From the NCBI GenBank assembly GCA_046297495.1, contig JBKBIP010000002.1, positions 1-64,000 of the forward strand: 64,000 nucleotides of DNA, written 5' to 3'. The stretch comes from JBKBIP01 sp046297495 (lineage in GTDB: Bacteria > Planctomycetota > Planctomycetia > Gemmatales > Gemmataceae). The notes below the pieces were generated by a model. It saw only the letters and a program-made list of their open reading frames with translations. It had not been told where the DNA came from and did not search any database. A program made the translations under genes and the position numbers. Shown here one piece after another: positions 6,707 to 15,447 of the stretch (position 1 is its first letter; each line of letters begins with the position of its first letter).

Positions 6707-9700
6707 ATGGCTTTATGGCAATTGTTGAGCGGTGTTTCGGAACACATCGTTCGCCGGACGCGGAAGGGGAAACAGAAATCAGGCGGCATCCGTCGGCGCT
6801 GGCAGCCGACGCTGGAGATGCTGGAACCCCGATTGGCCCCCGCCACCGGCATCGACACGACACCCGCCGTGAGTTACTCGATCAGCAACGATTGGGGAAG
6901 CGGCTTTCAAGCCGGCATCACCCTCACCAATGATCAAGGCTCTCCCATCAGTGATTGGCGTTTGGCGTTTGATTTCACCGCGCAAATTCAATCGATCTGG
7001 AACGCCACCATCGTCAGCCAACAGGGGAGTCAGTACATCGTCGCTGGAGTGAACTGGAACAACACAATTGGGAACAATCAGACGGTGAATTTCGGCTTCA
7101 CCGCCAGTCCAGGAGGTAGCAACCTGTCTCCCTCGAACTACGTCCTAACCTGGGGACAGGAGGACCAGGGTACCAACGCTTCGCAGGTAGCCGTTACCTT
7201 CACCGTGAACAATGATTGGGGCAGCGGCTTCGGAGCATCCATCGCCATTCAAAACACCGGTACCACGCCGATAACTTCTTGGAAGTTGGAATTCGATTTT
7301 CCGCGTCAAATCACCTCTATCTGGAATGCGTCCATCGCTAGCAAGCAAGGCAATCACTACGTTATTCAGAATGCGTCCTGGAACGGCCACATCGCGCCGG
7401 GAGGCACGGTGTCCTTTGGCTTCAACGGCTCCCCTGGCAATCTCAATGGCGCCCAACCGACGAACTGGATTTTCAACAATCAGCCGCTCGACGCGGACCC
7501 ACCACCCGCGCCGCCGCCGGGAATGAGCATCGCCGATTCCTCGGCGATTGAGGGGGACCTGGAAGATACCCTCATGCGCTTTACCGTGAGCTTGACGGAA
7601 CCCACCGTGGAAGTTGTCACGCTAACCTACGCCACCCGTGATGGCACCGCCTTGGCGGGGAGTGATTACATCGCAGCCAGCGGGACGCTTACCTTCGCGC
7701 CGGGAGAGACTACCCAAACGATTTATGTCACCATCTTGGGGGACTTAATTCACGAAGGGGACGAGTATTTCTTCGTGACCATCAGCAATGTCATCGGGGC
7801 GACGGTCTTACGAGCGGAAGCGCGGGGGACCATCGTGGATAACGACGCGGCGCCGCCGGTAGTCGTGCCCAGTATTTCCATCTCCAACGTGACGGTGACG
7901 GAAGGGGACTTGCAAGGAACCGCAACAGGGTACTTTTACACTAGTGGCAACCAGATTCTTGACGCCAACGGTACTCCCGTGCGCATCGCAGGGGTGAACT
8001 GGTTCGGATTGGAGACGGCGGACTTCGCACCGCACGGCCTCTGGGCCAGGAATTGGCGCGAGCAAATGGACCACATGAAGGAGCTGGGCTTTAACACCAT
8101 TCGCTTGCCCTTCTCCAACCAATTGTTCGATCCAGGTAGCGTCCCCAACGCCCACACCTACAATAACCCCGACCTGGCTGGACTCACTGGGTTGGAGATC
8201 ATGGACAAGATCATCCAATATGCCGGGGAAATCGGTCTGCGCATCATCCTGGACCATCATCGTTCTGATGCTGGGGCAGGGCCAAACGGCAACGGCTTGT
8301 GGTACACATCCGTGTACCCGGAGAGCCGATGGATCGCCGATTGGGTGATGTTGGCCACGCGCTACGCCGACAATCCGACTGTCATCGGCGCGGACCTGCA
8401 TAATGAACCACACGGACCGGCGACCTGGGGGACGGGTAACTTGGCTACCGACTGGCGTTTGGCTGCCGAACGCGCGGGGAACGCCATCTTGGCCGCCAAT
8501 CCGAACTGGCTCATCTTTGTCGAAGGAATTCAACATGGCACGACGGGTAGTTATTGGTGGGGTGGCAATCTCTCTCTGGCCGGCGCTTACCCGGTACGAC
8601 TGGACGTGCCGGGACGGCTGGTGTATTCGCCGCACGCCTACCCGGCGTCCGTTTATCATCAATCGTGGTTCAATGATCCGAACTTCCCCGATAATTTGCC
8701 TGCCATCTGGGACGCCAACTGGGGGTACTTGTTCCGCGAAGGAACGGCGCCGCTACTGTTGGGAGAATTTGGCAGTAAATTGGAGCACCCCCTGGATGAA
8801 CCCTGGATCGACAAAATGATTGCCTACCTGTCCGGCGATCTCAATGGCGATGGGACCTCGGACCTGGACCCTGGACAACTCGGCATTAGCTGGACGTGGT
8901 GGTCCTGGAACCCCAATTCTGGCGACACGGGGGGCATTCTAGCCAATGACTGGCGGACGGTGCATACCAACAAGCTCGACAAGCTGCTTCCGGTTCAGTT
9001 CGAATTCCCAGAAGCCGGCGATGGTGGCAGTGAAATGACACTGGCTACCTTCTTCGTGACCTTGTCGGAACCCACTACGGAAACAGTCACGGTTGCCTAC
9101 GCGACCGCCGATGGGACGGCCCTGGCGGGACAAGACTATGTAGCCACCAGCGGCATCTTGACATTCGCGCCAGGAGAGACGCAGAAGTCCATCGTGGTGT
9201 ACGTGCTGGGAGATTTGTTAGTCGAAGAAGATGAGACGTTCTACGTGCGTCTTTCGGATCCCACGAATGCCACCATTGCCAACGGTAAGGGGATTGCGAC
9301 GATCTTGGATAATGACGGCACTGGGACTTTCCCGGATTTGCCCCTCCTGTCCATCAACAACGTGGCCGTACTGGAGGGAGACAGCGGCACTACCACGGCG
9401 ACCTTCACCGTCTTCTTGTCCACTCCAGCCACGGAACTAGTTACTGTCCAATATGCCACCATGAACGGCACGGCCACCGCTGGTAGTGACTACCTGGCCA
9501 CCAACGGAACGCTCACCTTCGCGCCGGGAGAAACGCAAAAATCCATTCACGTCACTGTGCTTGGTGATACCATCGTGGAGCCGGATGAAACCTTTTTCGT
9601 GGTGCTGTCGAATGCGCAAAATGCCCAGATCAGTGTAAGCCAGGGGAGGGGCACCATCTTGAATGATGATGTCCCACCAATAAGTAGTGCTGTCGAATTT

Positions 9701-11617
9701 GTGGTGCAAGATGATTGGCAATCGGGATTCCGCGCCGACATCATCATTCACAACCAGCAAGCGACCGCTCTGGACAACTGGACGCTATCATTTGATTTCA
9801 CCGCTGAAATTACCTCCATCTGGAACGCACGCATCGTCAGCCAGAGCGGAAATCATTATGTGATTACCCATGCGGATTGGAACCGCATGATCGCGGCAGG
9901 CGGCAGCGTTACCTTCGGTTTCACCGCGACTCCCGGCAACAATCCCGCCGCCCCCACCAACTACGTACTGACAGGTAATGCCGGCACAGGGGGCGGGACG
10001 GGCGGGGGTACCACTCCCGCCCCCACGGGATCATCGGCCATTGTGCTAACCGGTGTGGATGATGCCAACGCCGTCACTCAAGTAACCGTCGATCAAGGAG
10101 TAACCGAGTTCACCTTGTCCGTGTCCGAACAGCAAAATCCGGCTTTTCAAGTCGTGACGAACAACAGCTCGGTGGTACAAGCCATCATCACGGCGGATGG
10201 TGCGTTGCGCATTGTTGGCTTGGCAGCGGGGCGGGCATCGCTACGCATCGAGGATACGGTTAGCGGCAGCGTCCGTTACCTGGGTATCCGAGTACGCACG
10301 GCGGACGGCGAGCTTCCTGGTTTACCGGACTACCTGGCGCTTGGCTCGGTGAGCGAGGACACCACCACCGATCTGAATTTCTGGCAGGATTTCCAGGGGG
10401 ACGACGCCACTAACAAGCGCATGGACATTCGCTACATTTATCTCAACGGCGGCCCCTTCAACGGTTGGCGGACCTGGTCCAACGCGGACGGCTTCCGCGC
10501 TGTTTCCTACATCCGCGAGAGCCAGAAACTTGGCATCGTGCCATATTTCGTCTATTACAACATCCCGGATGGCGGTGAGAGTTACTTCACGAATTTACAG
10601 CACATCCAAGACCTGAACTACATGGAAGCCTACTATCAGGACCTCAAGCGGGCGCTTGATCTGATTTGGAGCGAGGCGCCGGACGACCATGTGGGCATGA
10701 TACTGGAACCGGACTTCCTGGGGTACTTGATGCAAAATTCGGGACTGCAACCGGATGAGATCATGGCTTTCACCAGCGCGGCCTACAGCTCCGGCGTGCT
10801 CAACTCGGCCGTTGATCCATTGTTCCCCAACACGGTGCAGGGCTTGGTAACGTCCATCAATTACACCATTTCCAAGTATGCCCCGAATGTTACCTTTGGG
10901 TGGCAAGTCAACCTGTGGGCGTCACCGGGCATCACTACTAGCATTCCCGCCACCGGCTTGATGCGCCTTACCGATACCCTGGGCATCGAAGCAGGACGGC
11001 AGGCTATCGCTAATGAAGCAGCGCTGATCGCGGAATACTACGTCGCGGCGGGGGTACTTACCTATGGCGCCGATTTCTTGGCCATTGATAAGTACGGACT
11101 CGATGCTGGCGCTCAGCCCGGAGCGGCAACCAACCCCACCGGTTCCACCTGGTTTTGGAATCTAGATCACTGGAATAACTACCTGTTATTCAGCAAGACA
11201 CTGCACCAGACCGCTGGATTGCCCATTGTCCTGTGGCAAATTCCCGTTGGCCACATCAACTCCAGTCTGGCCGTGAATCCCTATGATCCCAGCGGCCAGT
11301 TCCCGGAGCTAACCAACACGTTTACTCGCTATGAGGACTCCGCGCCAACCTTCTTTCTTGGCGATAGCTTCTTGGCCGAGGGAGATCGTTTCACATATTT
11401 CACCACCAACGCGGGCGGCGATCCAAAGTTGTCGGTTTCTGGTAATATCGTGACTTGGGGTTCGCACATGCAGGAAGCCAGGGACGCCGGCATAGTTGCG
11501 ATTCTCTTTGGCGCTGGCGTCGGCGAGAGCACGGACGGGGTTGGTTCTCCCCCTACAGATGGGTACTGGTGGATTTCCCAGGTACAAGAGTATTACCTGG
11601 ATACGGTCATGTTATAG
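6707..11617 (+). CDS. Secreted multidomain cellulase: CBM2-CBM2-Calx-beta-[GH5 in Calx-beta]-Calx-beta-CBM2-unknown barrel
   Basis: 1636 residues; AAAGGAG precedes the ATG. Basic N-terminus with the planctomycete surface signature LEPRLAP (39-45) instead of a plain signal peptide. Domains: two CBM2 cellulose-binding modules (about 53-148, 160-258), Calx-beta (about 272-380), then the first strand of a second Calx-beta (ISISNVTVTEGD) interrupted by a GH5 domain (about 406-757), after which that Calx-beta resumes (to about 862). A third Calx-beta (about 880-985), a third CBM2 (about 992-1090), a beta-rich linker and a 430-residue C-terminal domain (1207-1636) follow. GH5 resembles Acidothermus E1 endoglucanase almost motif for motif (VRIAGVNWFGLET, LHNEPHGP, SWNPNSGDTGGIL); acid/base Glu567 and nucleophile Glu687. 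It carries a Ca-loop-like insertion (DLNGDGTSDLD) near residue 710. The C-terminal domain contains VGMILEPDFLGYL and WQIPVGHI and looks like an enzyme barrel, but I do not recognise its family. Confidence 0.92.
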   Translation: MALWQLLSGVSEHIVRRTRKGKQKSGGIRRRWQPTLEMLEPRLAPATGIDTTPAVSYSISNDWGSGFQAGITLTNDQGSPISDWRLAFDFTAQIQSIWNATIVSQQGSQYIVAGVNWNNTIGNNQTVNFGFTASPGGSNLSPSNYVLTWGQEDQGTNASQVAVTFTVNNDWGSGFGASIAIQNTGTTPITSWKLEFDFPRQITSIWNASIASKQGNHYVIQNASWNGHIAPGGTVSFGFNGSPGNLNGAQPTNWIFNNQPLDADPPPAPPPGMSIADSSAIEGDLEDTLMRFTVSLTEPTVEVVTLTYATRDGTALAGSDYIAASGTLTFAPGETTQTIYVTILGDLIHEGDEYFFVTISNVIGATVLRAEARGTIVDNDAAPPVVVPSISISNVTVTEGDLQGTATGYFYTSGNQILDANGTPVRIAGVNWFGLETADFAPHGLWARNWREQMDHMKELGFNTIRLPFSNQLFDPGSVPNAHTYNNPDLAGLTGLEIMDKIIQYAGEIGLRIILDHHRSDAGAGPNGNGLWYTSVYPESRWIADWVMLATRYADNPTVIGADLHNEPHGPATWGTGNLATDWRLAAERAGNAILAANPNWLIFVEGIQHGTTGSYWWGGNLSLAGAYPVRLDVPGRLVYSPHAYPASVYHQSWFNDPNFPDNLPAIWDANWGYLFREGTAPLLLGEFGSKLEHPLDEPWIDKMIAYLSGDLNGDGTSDLDPGQLGISWTWWSWNPNSGDTGGILANDWRTVHTNKLDKLLPVQFEFPEAGDGGSEMTLATFFVTLSEPTTETVTVAYATADGTALAGQDYVATSGILTFAPGETQKSIVVYVLGDLLVEEDETFYVRLSDPTNATIANGKGIATILDNDGTGTFPDLPLLSINNVAVLEGDSGTTTATFTVFLSTPATELVTVQYATMNGTATAGSDYLATNGTLTFAPGETQKSIHVTVLGDTIVEPDETFFVVLSNAQNAQISVSQGRGTILNDDVPPISSAVEFVVQDDWQSGFRADIIIHNQQATALDNWTLSFDFTAEITSIWNARIVSQSGNHYVITHADWNRMIAAGGSVTFGFTATPGNNPAAPTNYVLTGNAGTGGGTGGGTTPAPTGSSAIVLTGVDDANAVTQVTVDQGVTEFTLSVSEQQNPAFQVVTNNSSVVQAIITADGALRIVGLAAGRASLRIEDTVSGSVRYLGIRVRTADGELPGLPDYLALGSVSEDTTTDLNFWQDFQGDDATNKRMDIRYIYLNGGPFNGWRTWSNADGFRAVSYIRESQKLGIVPYFVYYNIPDGGESYFTNLQHIQDLNYMEAYYQDLKRALDLIWSEAPDDHVGMILEPDFLGYLMQNSGLQPDEIMAFTSAAYSSGVLNSAVDPLFPNTVQGLVTSINYTISKYAPNVTFGWQVNLWASPGITTSIPATGLMRLTDTLGIEAGRQAIANEAALIAEYYVAAGVLTYGADFLAIDKYGLDAGAQPGAATNPTGSTWFWNLDHWNNYLLFSKTLHQTAGLPIVLWQIPVGHINSSLAVNPYDPSGQFPELTNTFTRYEDSAPTFFLGDSFLAEGDRFTYFTTNAGGDPKLSVSGNIVTWGSHMQEARDAGIVAILFGAGVGESTDGVGSPPTDGYWWISQVQEYYLDTVML

Positions 11618-11637
11618 CTCGTGCAATGAAGCGGGGC

Positions 11638-11672
11638 AGGATGGGTAGCATAACGACAGAGCTACCCATCCT
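11638..11672. terminator. Convergent-gene hairpin with 12-bp stem
   Basis: Arms 11638-11649 (AGGATGGGTAGC) and 11661-11672 are perfectly complementary with an 11-base loop. The right arm includes the stop codon of the FecR-LamG gene on the other strand. It lies 20 bases past the cellulase stop and could end transcription from both sides. Confidence 0.6.
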
Positions 11673-13326
11673 CGTTCGCCATTGGTAGAGGGGCGTCCGG
11701 TTTGCCGATTTGGTAGTGGTAGCGAATCTCGTCGGCGGACAGGGCGCGGCCATACAGCAATAGCTCATCCATGCGACCATTAAAATTGCGGATGGGGAAG
11801 CCGGTTTTTGGATGAATCGGCTTCCAATTACCCAGCTCAGCCGTGCCAAAGCGAAAGACAGGAGGCGTCCGCAGCGGCAGCGTCTGTACCATTTCCCCAT
11901 TTAACCAATGTGAGACGGTCCCCGTCTTACCGTCGCATACCAAGGCCAAGTGCAGCCAGCGCCCGAAATGCTCCGGGCCGAGCAATTTAGAGGTGTCATA
12001 GTTGTGCCCTTCCCCCGCGCGCGCACCGGCGTGTCCCGCGATCACGTGCCCTTTGCCATGAAGTTGCCAATGCAACTCTCCTGGGTCGTAGCCGTCCGTC
12101 AACAGCAGGGAATTGAGGACGTTTGGCAGGGAATCGACGCGCAGCCAAGCCATAAGGGTAACGGCCTGAAACTCCCCCGGAATGTGCAGACGCACCCGGT
12201 CGGTGGGGCGTTTGAAGTCCAACGCCTGTTTGCCAGGCCAACGTCCCTCCGTCCACTGACAGCCGACCAGCGTACCGTGAGTCTCTGGGGTAGCGGTGGG
12301 AGCTTCATTGCGCAGCGTGCGCTCTTGCGGTGTCCTCGGTTTGAACATGTACCATGCCACCAAATCAGGATCGTGACGAAATTTGCTGGCGGCGGATTGC
12401 CAGGCAGTGATCCGCCGGGACAGTGACGCCGATGCTTTGTGGTGGAAATCCTGGGTCGTCACGAAATCAGTCCCATCAGCGATATGCTCTTGCCAAGTAC
12501 CCGCGCGTAGCCGGGCGGATTTGCCTCCAGTAAAGGAGCGCGGTTCGGGGTGCATATCCGATGACAGGTCCACTTCCCCTTCGAACACATGTACTTCCGC
12601 CGTCCCGGCCTCCCCCACGGCCATACCGAACGCGGTGCCGCGATCCACCAGCTCTAAACCCGGCCCCCTGACGCGAAACCCGGAGGCCGGGGGAGGTACA
12701 TGCGCGCTCAATCGTCCCCGGTGGCAGTAGGCCTCGTTGGCGGAGATAATTTCAAAATCGACTGGCGCTTCCAACACCACGCTGGCGCCGCTGGCAAACT
12801 CGATCATGGCTAAGCCACTGTCTAAACGTAGGTGTCCGGGTGTCAGCGGCTCACCGGCAGAGCGCGCCGCGCTGGAGTCGGCCCAGCGCGCGTCAATCGT
12901 CTGAACCAATACCGCGATGGCTTGCGAGGTCGGCTCCGGCGGAGTCAGCCAGTTGTCCACGGCGGCATCGTTTTGGTCTGGTCCCTGGTATAAGAGCAAG
13001 GAGACGCTCACGGCCGCCACGATGACGGTGAACATCAGAGGGGCAAGCCAACGCCGCCACCAGTGAATCGAACCACCCCATCCGCTCCCACTTGGCGTGC
13101 TGGTCGATGGCTCGTCATCCGGCGCCTGGATCGGCCTGGCAAATACTTCCCCCCAGCGCTCCTCGGCAAAGCGGCGCAACAGGGCGTGCCAGCGGGCCTG
13201 GCGCCAGAAGGCCGCACGCGCCTCGGACGATGCCAGCAAGCGCGTTTCCAATTCGTGCCGCTCCTCCGGCGTCAACGCGCTATCCAGATAGCGATTCAGC
13301 AAATAATCTAACCGTTCTCTGTCCAT
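11662..13326 (-). CDS. FecR-like membrane protein with C-terminal LamG domain
   Basis: 554 residues. N-terminal cytoplasmic anti-sigma-like part (MDRERLDYLLNRYLDSALTP), one membrane helix near residues 100-120 (LAPLMFTVIVAAVSVSLLLYQ), a FecR periplasmic domain (LRLDSGLAMIEFASGASVVLEAP, then VRGPGLELVDRGTAFGM and VHVFEGEVDL), and a C-terminal concanavalin/LamG domain (DLVAWYMFKP to FNGRMDELLLYGRALSADEI). Such proteins pair with the adjacent ECF sigma factor in Rhodopirellula/Gemmata-type genomes and presumably hold it inactive until an outside signal, perhaps a glycan through LamG. The ATG at 13326 is 2 bases after the sigma stop, with GGAG 8 bases upstream inside the sigma gene; the longer frame to 13578 is antisense-like overlap and not used. 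Confidence 0.88.
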   Translation of the reverse strand: MDRERLDYLLNRYLDSALTPEERHELETRLLASSEARAAFWRQARWHALLRRFAEERWGEVFARPIQAPDDEPSTSTPSGSGWGGSIHWWRRWLAPLMFTVIVAAVSVSLLLYQGPDQNDAAVDNWLTPPEPTSQAIAVLVQTIDARWADSSAARSAGEPLTPGHLRLDSGLAMIEFASGASVVLEAPVDFEIISANEAYCHRGRLSAHVPPPASGFRVRGPGLELVDRGTAFGMAVGEAGTAEVHVFEGEVDLSSDMHPEPRSFTGGKSARLRAGTWQEHIADGTDFVTTQDFHHKASASLSRRITAWQSAASKFRHDPDLVAWYMFKPRTPQERTLRNEAPTATPETHGTLVGCQWTEGRWPGKQALDFKRPTDRVRLHIPGEFQAVTLMAWLRVDSLPNVLNSLLLTDGYDPGELHWQLHGKGHVIAGHAGARAGEGHNYDTSKLLGPEHFGRWLHLALVCDGKTGTVSHWLNGEMVQTLPLRTPPVFRFGTAELGNWKPIHPKTGFPIRNFNGRMDELLLYGRALSADEIRYHYQIGKPDAPLPMANEDG

Positions 13327-13328
13327 GC

Positions 13329-13883
13329 TCAGTCTCCGGATTGTTGGGCCAGTCGCCGCTCGACGCAGTCCCGCAAGAAGGAGCGCGCCCGCGACAGAGC
13401 CACGTACACGGAAGCGGGCGTCCAACCCAGTCGCCTGGCGATTTCCGCCGGTTTGTGAGCCTGGGAATAGCGCAGCTCGACGGCCCGCCGCGCTTGCGGG
13501 GCGAGCTGCTCCAGACAGCTCGATAGCAATCGCAAACGCGGTTCGTCGTCCGGTTCCGGTTCCGGCTCGCAGGCACAAAGGGCGTCCAGCACTTCATCCG
13601 CCAACGGTCGCGGCCTCCGTGATTGACTACGGGCTATCTCGACCGCCTTGTACCGACCGATCGCGCAAATCCAGGCCAAGAAATTCGTCCCCGGCTCAAA
13701 CTCGCGGGCCTTGCGCGTGACGGTCAGAAAGGTTTCTTGGACCACGTCATCGACATGGGCGAAATCCGGCACGATGGCATAAAGAAACCCACGCAACGCT
13801 GGCGTGTGGCGCACAAACAGCGTTTGGACCATGACAACCGGGTCCGCTGGCGTGTCTTCGTGAAAATCGCGCGTGTCCGTCAT
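13329..13883 (-). CDS. ECF RNA polymerase sigma factor
   Basis: 184 residues with sigma70 region 2 (RHTPALRGFLYAIVPDFAHVDDVVQETFLTVTRKAREF, then FLAWICAIGRYKAVE) and region 4 (LEQLAPQARRAVELRYSQ, HKPAEIARRLGWTPASVYVALSRARSFL). It matches the Rhodopirellula/Verrucomicrobium sigma subfamily. Directs RNA polymerase to a private promoter set, unknown here. Translationally linked to the FecR-LamG protein, its likely anti-sigma partner. The convergent cellulase gene is a natural candidate target, but no promoter match was demonstrated. Confidence 0.92.
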   Translation of the reverse strand: MTDTRDFHEDTPADPVVMVQTLFVRHTPALRGFLYAIVPDFAHVDDVVQETFLTVTRKAREFEPGTNFLAWICAIGRYKAVEIARSQSRRPRPLADEVLDALCACEPEPEPDDEPRLRLLSSCLEQLAPQARRAVELRYSQAHKPAEIARRLGWTPASVYVALSRARSFLRDCVERRLAQQSGD

Positions 13884-14136
13884 GGAAAAGAATGATCTCC
13901 CAAATCAAAACCTTAGTGATGACTTTCTTTGCCGTCCCCTTAGTTTATCTGGTCGTGGATGGAAAGCGGAACCGGGAAAAAGAGGGTTGTTTTCCCGCGC
14001 CGGCCAGAGGATGATGGCGTGCATGATCAATGGGGGCTGCGCGGGTGTTGTCCCCTGGCGAAGCGTATGCGAATGGGGAAAAAGAATGTCGGCGACTGCT
14101 CTCGTCCAACGACACTCCGAAAGTGAGGTTATACGA

Positions 14137-15381
14137 ATGATGAATTCATCCATTCCCAATCGTCGAGATGTGTTGCGTGCGGCGGCTGTTGCCGGGACGG
14201 CAGTCCTCTGCCCTGGCGCGGCCGCCTGGAGCGCCGAGCCAGCGCCATCAGCCTTGCGCTTGCCCCAAGCCAAGCCGCAAGACATCGGCATCGATCCGCG
14301 CCGGCTGCGAATGGCGTATGATTTGTTGGAGAAGTGGACCACTGGACCCGATGCCCCGGTTCCCGCCGGAGCCATTTTGGTGGGGCGGCATGGTAAGATC
14401 GTGGCCCCCCGCTTCTTCGGCCGGCAGGGACCAGAGCCAGACGCCCCGCCAATTCGCCCAGACAGCATTTTCTTGCTGGCCTCCATTACCAAGCCCATCA
14501 CCTACCTGGGGGCCATGCTGCTGGTCGAACGGGGACAATTGAATCTCACGGATCGAGTGACGCGCTACCTTCCGGAGTTCGCCGCCCACGGCAAGGAAGA
14601 GGTGCTGGTCGTGCAGCTGTTCACGCACACTTCTGGGCTGCCCGACATGCTGCCCAACAACGAAGAGCTGCGCCGCCAGCATGCGCCGTTGCAAAGATTT
14701 CTCGATGGCGCCGTCCGCGACACTAAGCTGGCCTTCAAGCCTGGAACGCAGCTGAGCTACCAAAGCATGGGCACGGCGACGGTGGCCGAACTGATCCAGC
14801 GCATCTCCGGCCAACCCATCGCTGAGTTTCTCAAACGGGAAATCTTCACTCCACTGGGACTGCGTTCGACCGCGCTCGGCTCCAAGGGCTTGCCGCGCGA
14901 TCGCTTCGTGCGCGTGCAGGTGCCGGAGTACCAGGCTGGCAGCGATTTCGGCTGGAATAGTGACTATTGGCTGCAACTGGGCGCTCCTTGGGGGGGGATG
15001 CTGAGCACGCCGGAGGATTTCGCGGTGATTTGTCAGCTCATGCTCAACGGCGGGGCGCTGGGGGATGTCCGCTTGCTGTCGCCAGCGGCGGCGCGGATGA
15101 TGACCACCAATCGCCTAAACGACCAACCCGACTTACCCGAATCGTTGCGGCGGACGCAGCCGTGGGGCCTCGGTTGGCGTCTGAATCATCCTGGCACCCC
15201 TGGCAGCTGGGGGGACTTGCTGGGCCGACACGTCTTCGGCCACACCGGCGCCACCGGCACGATGGCCTGGATGGATCCGCGCACGAAGGGTTTCGCCCTG
15301 CTTTGGACCTCCGCCATCCGCGCGCGGGCGCCGTGGCGGCTGGTCAGTCTCTCCAACGCCGTCGCCGCCGCGTTGGTGTGA
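14137..15381 (+). CDS. Tat-exported serine hydrolase (beta-lactamase/class C PBP family)
   Basis: 414 residues from the ATG at 14137 (GTGAGG about 8 bases upstream; the frame runs back to 13873 but the Tat signal NRRDVLRAAAVAGTAVL begins here). Beta-lactamase superfamily (PF00144) with all three motifs: SxxK as Ser116-Ile-Thr-Lys119, Tyr208-Gln-Ser for the YxN motif, and His369-Thr-Gly for KTG. Planctomycete members are usually esterases or DD-peptidase-like hydrolases rather than antibiotic beta-lactamases. Exported, folded, probably periplasmic. Convergent with the MFS gene that follows. Confidence 0.9.
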   Translation: MMNSSIPNRRDVLRAAAVAGTAVLCPGAAAWSAEPAPSALRLPQAKPQDIGIDPRRLRMAYDLLEKWTTGPDAPVPAGAILVGRHGKIVAPRFFGRQGPEPDAPPIRPDSIFLLASITKPITYLGAMLLVERGQLNLTDRVTRYLPEFAAHGKEEVLVVQLFTHTSGLPDMLPNNEELRRQHAPLQRFLDGAVRDTKLAFKPGTQLSYQSMGTATVAELIQRISGQPIAEFLKREIFTPLGLRSTALGSKGLPRDRFVRVQVPEYQAGSDFGWNSDYWLQLGAPWGGMLSTPEDFAVICQLMLNGGALGDVRLLSPAAARMMTTNRLNDQPDLPESLRRTQPWGLGWRLNHPGTPGSWGDLLGRHVFGHTGATGTMAWMDPRTKGFALLWTSAIRARAPWRLVSLSNAVAAALV

Positions 15382-15447
15382 GACTGGGTCTGGTCACACG
15401 ACCCGCGCGCGACAGACGCCATGAAAGGGGCCGGGCTGTTGGACAAC

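Noticed and set aside
13327..13578. Extension of the FecR-LamG protein to 13578
   Set aside because: It lies wholly within the sigma factor gene on the same strand in another frame; ATG 13326 has a ribosome site and starts the family N-terminus.
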